Below are positions 57,010 to 64,000 of a stretch of 64,000 bases of DNA, in pieces. The translations under genes were made by a program, and so were the position numbers. Source of the stretch: Pyricularia pennisetigena (Eukaryota > Ascomycota > Sordariomycetes > Magnaporthales > Pyriculariaceae); NCBI RefSeq assembly GCF_004337985.1, contig NC_043740.1, positions 4,824,990 to 4,888,989 on the forward strand, read 5' to 3'. Numbering within the stretch: position 1 is the first letter of the stretch; each line of letters begins with the position of its first letter. Under the pieces are notes generated by a model. That model had not been told where the DNA came from, searched no databases, and saw nothing but the letters and a program-made list of their open reading frames with translations.

Positions 57010-58850
57010 TAGTCTCAGGGCTCATCCCTGAAGCCCAGAGCTCCACAATTGAGCGTGGCTTAATTGCGGTTTTGCAATGTACCTGTGGGTCCATCCAAAG
57101 AACGCTCTGGTTCAGGTCTGAGGACAATTTGTCGATTTTCGCCGTTCATGGCGGTATTTTTGGCCTTTTTGCGACCGACACTCCCTTATTATTCCACAAC
57201 CACGCAAAATATCGAAAAAAAAAATATCGTTGAAAATAGGAATTGTTAAGCCTTTTTTATAAATTCAAAACTTTTTGCACCCGGTACGCCAATTAAAAGT
57301 TGGATATAGCCCGCCCTTAATCCGTTTATGGCGGTACTGTTTTTTCGATTTTTTTTCGATTTTCGATTTTTTTTAATATTATTTTTAATTTTTGACCAAA
57401 TTTTATACTTTTTGCACGTGGAAGGTCGTGTATATATATATATATCGTTATAAAAAATTTTGGTGCTTTTATCGGATTATATAAGCAGTTAAATAAACGG
57501 ATAGGCAAAATATATACTTTTTTATATATAATTTACAATCGAAACTCGTTTATATTTTTACCTGTTTTAACGATAATGAAACCAAAATTTCAAAAATTCG
57601 ATTACGTATATAAACAAACGTCCAAATCCAATCGTATTTACAATATCGGTTTTAAAAACTGTTTAATAAAAACAAATGGTAAATATGTATTTTATAAATT
57701 CTTTTGCTTTATTTAATTAATTTTATATTATTTTTGTTTTGCAGCAAAAGTTTGTGGTTTTTGCACGTAGGGGGTGGTATATATATATTTAATATAATAT
57801 CACATTTTTGTACGTAAACCTAATTATATAAGCCCTTAAATATGCGGATAGGTAAGGTATATCCAATTTTATATATATTTTACCATCGAAATACTTTTAC
57901 ATTTTTACCAATTCTAACATTAATAAAACCAAAATTTGAGAAAGTGGATTATATATATAAATAAACGTTAACGTAAAACCCGATTTGCAATACCGGCCCT
58001 TTTTATGTTTTTATATAAACAAATGCTAAATTTGTGTTTTTTTGTATTTTTTGCTTTATTTAATTAAACAAAATTTATAAAAAAAAAACTTATATAAAAT
58101 TTACTAGCAAATTGATTAAAGAATATATAAAGTGAAAATATTTTCATTTTACCATTATTGGCGTAAATTATTTAATTTTTTAATAAATTGTTAATTTATA
58201 TAAAAGTATTAATAAAACTTTTGTTTTAATCGATAATTGCATGCATTTTGCAGTATTAGGTTTACTAAGGTATAAAAACTGTAAATTAAATTAAAATAAT
58301 TATTGCATACCATTATTTAAAACAAAAATTAAATATAATAAAAGATTACAGATTTTATTTAATATTTTAATATTTTTCCAAATACAGTAGCTATAAAAAC
58401 GCGGCCGGTATTCAAATATTCAGCAAATTCCAATAAATTTAACGCAAATTACTATATATTTTTATAATTTTTATTTATTTTTTTATACAAATATTTAATT
58501 GCATATTATGGGTACATTATTTTCTTTTACCATTATAATGCGAATATATTGCATTTACCCGCTACAAACGGCAAAATATTACAAATTATCCTTATATTAA
58601 TAAAATAATTATAAACGATATCGTAATATTAAATATATTATTAAAAATACCGTTATAAACGGCGAAATGCGACAAATTATCGTTGGTGGTACCGCCATGA
58701 ACGGCGAAATGCGACAAGATGTCCTCAGACTAGAACGAGCGCGATCTTTTCGGCCAATGTAATTGGTCGAAAAGCCATGTGGCTGAAAGGTACATGGAGC
58801 GATCGGTCCCCACTGCGAAGCAGGGGGGCCTAGTCTGAGCACTGAGACTA
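57010..58850 (+). mobile_element. Non-autonomous Mutator-like element, copy C
   Basis: 1841 bp, TAGTCTCAG...CTGAGACTA, with the perfect 9-bp duplication CTGTCTGTC. It has the same internal tandem duplication as copies A and B and, like B, the doubled inner terminal module near 58650-58720. A deletion shortens the GC-rich left end (the GATCCACTCCGTTCGCTTCG part is missing). It lies in host DNA outside the nested block, so its flanks give the cleanest boundary of the family. Confidence 0.9.
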
Positions 58851-58859
58851 CTGTCTGTC
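58851..58859. repeat. 9-bp target site duplication, right (copy C)
   Basis: CTGTCTGTC, directly after CTGAGACTA. Confidence 0.92.
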
Positions 58860-59079
58860 CCTACGGACCTCGATTCCATACGCGTCTACTATTTAGTACT
58901 CGTCTCGAAGTCAAGCCGCAATCACAATGATTCGTGCTTCAAATTGTTTAAATGTCAAGCTTCTCTAACCCTACGTAACCGGTCGACTGCCAAGACCTTA
59001 CGAAACGGGTTCCCGCACACGCCAGTGACCCTCCTTCATGGGTTGAAGGCAGAGGCCAAAACGATTCAGTCTGGCGACT

Positions 59080-59096
59080 GTAATAAAAAGTAAAAA
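59080..59096 (-). terminator. Pol III T-run terminator of the 5S gene
   Basis: On the minus strand two T runs follow the mature 3' end within 16 bases. This is the usual RNA polymerase III stop signal. Confidence 0.75.
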
Positions 59097-59215
59097 ACAT
59101 ACAACACCGAGGATTCCCCAGTGGTCACCCACCTGAGTACTAGTTCGGCCCTCACTGGTTTGACTAGGGGAGAGCGGACGGGATCCCGTATATTCCAGTG
59201 GGTATGGTCGTATGT
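59097..59215 (-). rRNA. 5S ribosomal RNA
   Basis: The minus strand reads ACATACGACCATACCC at the 5' end and GGTGTTGTATGT at the 3' end, which pair as a nine-bp helix I. In between are CGGGATCCCGTCCGCTCTCC, AGTGAGGGCC and GGTGGGTGACCAC, the conserved 5S core with the internal Pol III control region. Length is 119 nt. T runs directly downstream (GTTTTTTACTTTTT) form a Pol III terminator. Dispersed single 5S genes are normal in filamentous ascomycetes. It lies about 240 bp from the right end of copy C. Confidence 0.93.
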
Positions 59216-61532
59216 GATAGCTAAATCTAGGACCAATGCCTAACAAGGCTTCGTTATTGTATGCTCATGCTCAATTTTGAGAAACGACTGTATTCATACT
59301 GCAGTAAACTGGACCGCCCAACCTCGCAACAGTCATGCGACAAGAGAGACTGAGAATACGAATCCAAGCAAGCCAAGTTGTTACTGGCTCGCCACCTGGG
59401 GACGAGAATACAAGCATACAAGCTCGGCAGCCAATCACATGAGGCAATGGCGCCGAGGTGCCCGGAGCGGGGCCTGGTTTCCCGATGCGCTTCAGCTGAC
59501 TGGGCCAAAAAANNAAAAAAAAAAAAAAGGGCAGGCGGGCTTTGTTGAGGCAAACGAAGCGAGCCTCAGCATTGACAGCTCAAACGGGCATACATGGAGA
59601 TGAGTTTGCAAGGTTTGCGAAGGCGCCCGATGTGACTTCCCTTTTATGCTTGAGCGGTGATTGCACGTCCGGTAGTATATCATCATACGACCTACCACTC
59701 ACCAAGACAGGCATGTACTGCATGTTGATCTTGAGGAGGCCAACCCGCCAACCTTAACGTCGCCATCGAGATTCGAGTCTTGTCAAAAACTTGGCCACCC
59801 AGCCACTGATGCAACGAACAGAGGAGAGCCAAACAAAACGCATAGCGGTAAACCAAGGGCGGCAAGCGCCTCGGTTCTGGACCAGACGTTATAGCTAGAC
59901 AGTCACTACTGTGGTAGATAGTATATCGTTAAAATATGGCACGGTAGATGAATTTGCGATCCAATCAAGCCAGGAAACCAAAGTAACCAAAAATATATGG
60001 GAAGGTTTACTTGCACTGGATTGCTTCAATCACTGTGGCTGATAATACTGACGAGAGTAACATCGTCCATGATGGTAGTACTATGACTAGACAACTGGAC
60101 CAATGGATCTTGGCTTGCAGCATATTTTGAAAAGCTGTTACGTATTGAATACTACTACGTCTACTGGCCAAGCATTGCGGACAAGAATGGCCTGACGAGT
60201 TCTGGATTGGTGTCGGTTAATTTTTTTTTGGGGCCCTCTTGGATTTTTACACCCATGCTGATTTGACCGCGGCTTCCACTCCCAAGCTACTCCGAACCCC
60301 CCTTTCACTCGAAACCATTTGACATTTGCTTCTGTTGATGGTATTAATCTTTTTGAACCATGTGATTGCTCCGTGTTTTGTGACTGTCGGTAAAATCGCA
60401 TAAAGAGTCTAGCGAGCATTTATTAATCACACAAGGTATCTTTGTACGTGCTACTCATCGGTGCTTTTTCCTCCGTGTCGATTATTTCTTCTCTCTTGCG
60501 AGCCTTGCAAGGGAACAAAAGAAAAAGAAAAGCATAAGAAGCAGATTACTAGGTATGCGCCACTCGGGGTAGGTCTTCAAATCGAAACGATTGGATGCCC
60601 TTAGCATATAGCCGCCCAACGCGGCAGGGGGCGTATGACGTACCGCGTACTCTAAATGGACATTGACACCCAAGCCTACAGCCAGCTGTACTGCCCTTGT
60701 AATCCCCCAGGGCAAGATTGACCTTTGTTTAATTGCCTCCCTTGATGGATTCGTTGAGTCACAGACAGCAACAAATCAATTGAGATCGTCGTTCCTGAAG
60801 AAGCTCTTGTCATTGACATTGGCTCGAGGTGCAGCACTGCCATAAAGCATACCTTGTCTAGTGACCGATTGTTATCTCGTTCTCGAACTGAGAATTGACA
60901 GCTGAGCCGATCCTACGCGTGGGAGGAGGACCCTTCCAATCGACGTTCCATCCTCCCGATTTCCATCTTGACAGGCTTCTCCAGAATTTGATTACCCCGA
61001 CGGGTTCTGTCAGGCATTGACGATTGAATCGTAATCCGGGGAAATCCACTGGAATGGGGAAACCAAGGCCGGAGACAGACCCCGTTTTGGGTAACAGCTT
61101 CATTTCATGCAGGCCAGGAATGGCAATTAGAACGGCCAGAATGGTTGCTTGACAAAATTTACCATGTATTGTAAGTATTCTGTAATGGCTCGGGCTTCAA
61201 TTTATGGCTGGACCGTTGAGAAAAGAACAAAAAAAAAAAGCACATACGAACAAACTCGGACCATCCCGGAAGAGCTGTCCTTCAACGGCCATTTTGACGT
61301 ACAGAACGCTAGTGGAAGATGTAGTCAGTAAAGTGGACTTGGTTTGTGACATCAAACAAAAAAGCAAGTGGCGAAATAAAGGGGTCCCTTTCCCGCGTAG
61401 TTACGGAGATTTACTGTACTAGTTAACTAGTTAAGCATACTGCGGTAGACAGTATGCCGATCTGTGGGTTTGTGGAAAGTAGGAGCAAGGAAATAACGGA
61501 AATTACGCATCGCAACTCGTCACATCAAATCT

Positions 61533-61542
61533 NNNNNNNNNN
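61533..61542. other. Assembly gap (10 N)
   Basis: A run of ten undetermined bases. Confidence 0.99.
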
Positions 61543-62176
61543 TTCCTCTCTCTTTCCCTTAATCAAGCCTTAGCTCACGAAACCCTGTCCTTTAATCCCG
61601 GTTTGCCAGGTCCAGGAGCAGGTTCCACACCACCGAGTGGTCATCAACCATGGAAACCCCCTGTCCTCCCCGCCTTTTGCGCGGCTCCTTTCTGCTCGTC
61701 GCCCCGGATCCAAATGATGATTGACAAAGGTGGCAGGTGCTGCGAGGCGAGTGGGCTCCCGCTAAGCATGCCATGGAATTCCTTCCTTTCTTTGTTGGCG
61801 TCGGCGCAGTCGAAAAAAAGGGAGGGTATGATTCTGTGGAGAAGATGTTGGCCTTCCGGGGGAGGGGGGGTAAGTATGTGGTACCTCGCATTGGCGGCAA
61901 ATGCCCTCCCTCCGTCAGACCACACCAGACCTATTGCCAAGTATCATCGGCATCAACAAGGTCTTTTCCCCCCGGCAGGAGAAGAGAAGAAGAAAAAAAA
62001 TGGTTCGCCAGCCTCTTTGTGGGGTTTCAGAAAGCCGTTCAATCACTTGCTGGGCCTAAACTGCTCTCTAGATTCCTTGCACAGCACATGCTTTTTGTGG
62101 GTATAGAACCGAGGCGGACTTTAACATGGACAATAACCTTGGACCAAGCCTTACCCCCCCTCAGTTGATTTGTTTA

Positions 62177-62186
62177 TTATAAAAAA
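62177..62186 (+). promoter_or_regulatory. TATA-like element upstream of the CFEM gene
   Basis: TTATAAAAAA lies about 190 bp upstream of the ATG, followed by a CT-rich stretch. Highly expressed fungal secreted-protein genes often have this layout. It is a motif match only. Confidence 0.4.
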
Positions 62187-62375
62187 CCTGCCTCTTCTCC
62201 TCATTAGCCCATCTCATCCCACTCCCTTCTCCCCATCTCTATTACTCTCGCTAGTATAACCAGACCACTCGCTCAGCAAGAACAAAAAAAAACAGCCTGT
62301 ATATCATTTTAATCTTTGCCATTATTCTTTTGTATATCCTACATATAAAGAAAAAGACCACACCAAACCGTCAGA

Positions 62376-63104
62376 ATGAAGTACACTGCCGTTCTTGCTG
62401 TCCTCGCTGGCTTCGCCGCCGCCCAGAGCATCAACGATGTTCCCGAGTGCGCCCGCTCCTGCATCAGCACCGCCGCTACGGCTGCCGGCTGCGGCGCCAC
62501 CGATCTGGCCTGCATGTGCAGCAACCGTGACAAGATCGTCTCGGGCCCTGCCGCCACCTGCGCCATCAGCTCCTGCGGGTCGCAGATTGGTACGTCTTTT
62601 TTCTTTTCTTTTCTTTTTTCTTTCTCCCTTTTTTTCTCCCTTTTTTTCTCCCTTTTTTTTCCTTCTCTCTTCTTCTATCCATATTCTCAAGCCGTGTTTC
62701 CAGTACACCAAAACTAACTCACCCCTTTCTGTTTGACAGGCGAGGTCCTCACCTCCCTGCAGACCCTCTGCGCTGCCGTCGGCACCGGTGGCGGTGCCAG
62801 CAGCGGCACTCCTGCCCCCGCCACCTCGTCGACTCCCCCCGCGTCGTCGGCGCCCCCGGCATCGTCGGCTGCTCCTGCTCCCTCCTCGTCGGCCCAGGCT
62901 CCCGCCCCGGTCTCCTCGTCGACCAGGGCCGTGACCTCCGCCGCCCCCACCGCTACCAGTCCGGGCACAGCCTCGTCCGGCGTTGCCAAGCCAACCTCGG
63001 CCAGCGGCAGCGCTACTGCTCCCCCGACTTCGCCTACCGCCGGCGCTGCCACCCTCGGCATGAGCGGCTTTGCCGTCCTCGCCCTCGGTGCCCTTGCTCT
63101 GTAG
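62376..63104 (+). CDS. GPI-anchored CFEM-domain cell-surface protein
   Basis: Two exons, 62376-62589 and 62740-63104, give 192 aa. The intron starts GTACGT, is strongly pyrimidine-rich, and has an AACTAACTC branch-like site before GACAG; the junction codon is GGC. A signal peptide of about 17 residues ends AAAQ. The CFEM domain follows with its eight Cys at about 25, 29, 39, 46, 48, 62, 67 and 82 and the Asp of the TDLACMC motif, which ligands heme iron in studied members. A long Ser/Thr/Pro/Ala stalk (about 90-165) is likely O-glycosylated, and a hydrophobic C-terminus (GMSGFAVLALGALAL) preceded by small residues fits a GPI signal. CFEM proteins act in cell-wall structure, heme uptake or host contact; which applies here cannot be told. 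Confidence 0.94.
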
Positions 63105-64000
63105 ATTTCTTTTTCTTCTCTACACGGATAATGATGGCGTAAAGAGAAATTTGTGGGGGAGCATGGGGATATGTGACGAGGGGACATGTGGGGTTTATGG
63201 AAAAAAGGCCTCAAAAATATGAAGATTCTTACGGCCTTGTATGTAATGTGATGGGGGACTGAGTAATGGGATCTCTTCTGAAAAACCTTGCACCTACCAG
63301 TTATTGCGTGTAGGTACTTGCATAGGGGTAAGACAGCGCCTTTTGCAGTATTATGATAATAATAATGTGAACCAGCCCAATCCCCAAACTTTTGTTAGTC
63401 TCTGTCCGTATTGGGGTTCCCTCAAAGGTGAAAGGAGAGGAAATACGAGAATATCACTGTTGATGGTCATAATTTCCCGCAAAATGAGAAGCTTGCCAGC
63501 CTACTTTGAATACGAGCTCAGCCTACGCCTATAATCCGATAGTCGAGCCACTAGTGAAACCAATTCAGATAGCTCAGGGGTATCACGTGATTATCTACAT
63601 TACGGACAGTCAGACGACGACATACAAGCCTCGTCTGGAACTTATCCTAGCTGGAGAAAAAGAGAAAAATGAAGGAAGATCTACATATCCCGATTCCACT
63701 GGCTTTTATCAATACGGCCAATTACAGCTCCAAGTCAGCAGTGGCATCGTCCATGTGGCATTCGCGATCAACTTTCTTCGGTATAGAGAAAAACAATGTT
63801 CATCTCTGTTATTATAGGAGAAACTAGTTATCTGCTCAGTGTAACCTCATGTTTTAGTGAGCAAACAGCGAACGAGTATATGAGGAAAGCTAAAAGATAG
63901 ATGGAGGTAAAGGGCTTAGATGTGATTGGTTTGTTGGTGTGCTGTTCCGCCTTGTACATCACAACTAGGTAGCTAGGAGATGCATCATTCCCCTGGCCAT
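63105..64000. other. 3' flank of the CFEM gene to window end
   Basis: About 900 bp. It presumably starts with the CFEM 3' UTR. No further gene, RNA or repeat is recognised. Confidence 0.55.

Larger units (their letters stand above)
59216..62375. other. 3.2 kb intergenic region with two assembly gaps
   Basis: No convincing gene. It holds N at 59513-59514 (inside an A run) and at 61533-61542. The last 200 bp are the promoter and pyrimidine/purine-rich leader of the CFEM gene. Confidence 0.55.

Noticed and set aside
1..64000. CRISPR arrays, bacterial-type operons or prophage
   Set aside because: No regularly spaced identical repeats with unique spacers exist. Introns and gene families show that this is eukaryotic DNA.

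Overview
The window is fungal nuclear DNA, from a filamentous ascomycete (Pezizomycotina, most likely a sordariomycete). The evidence is short spliceosomal introns with GTRNGT donors and CTRAC/ACTAAC branch sites, single-gene transcription units on both strands, conserved ascomycete genes, a dispersed 5S rRNA gene, and a transposon island mutated by a repeat-induced point mutation (RIP) process. The mutation context, almost purely (A/T)C(A/T) to T with CpG spared, resembles what is known for Magnaporthe relatives. The order Magnaporthales is therefore my best guess, but it is an inference. Four runs of N mark assembly gaps.

Left gene-bearing part (1-18605): GRR1-type F-box/LRR protein (minus, four exons), AIM18-type mitochondrial chalcone-isomerase-fold protein (plus), dithiol glutaredoxin (minus, two exons), a membrane-anchored ubiquitin-like/BAG-domain co-chaperone (plus, start codon unresolved), ribosomal protein L16 (plus, four exons), a mitochondrial NADH kinase of the POS5 type (minus) and a PlsC-family acyltransferase (plus, two exons). 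These are housekeeping genes with no operon-like link between them.

Middle part (18606-34680) is gene-poor: two related small Cys-rich proteins with low-complexity linkers (22608-23132 and 25440-25985), a small conserved-looking hypothetical protein (29762-30142) and an ARMT1/DUF89-type phosphatase (32970-34680, minus, four exons).

Transposon island (34890-58850): an AT-rich nest of at least six insertions. A pogo/Fot1-like DNA transposon is interrupted by a non-autonomous Mutator-like element (copy A) and cut off by one arm of a long-inverted-repeat element. Between its arms lies a Ty1/copia element (minus), which itself contains a complete but decayed Ty3/gypsy element with a perfect 5-bp target duplication and a second Mutator-like copy (B). 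A third Mutator-like copy (C) with a perfect 9-bp target duplication lies in otherwise unmutated DNA at the right edge. The gypsy element carries a small antisense ORF with a Cys-rich head and charged helical tail.

Right part (58860-64000): a 5S rRNA gene (minus), a 3 kb stretch with no convincing gene, and a GPI-anchored CFEM-domain cell-wall protein gene with one intron.

The most notable items are the paired Cys-rich proteins with an identically spaced CWxCCxCG...C...CxHxCCxxC module, the Mutator-like family with 9-bp target duplications, the antisense ORF in the gypsy element, the CpG-sparing mutation spectrum read directly from an LTR pair, and the BAG-domain gene with no ATG for about 820 nt upstream of its first in-frame methionine.
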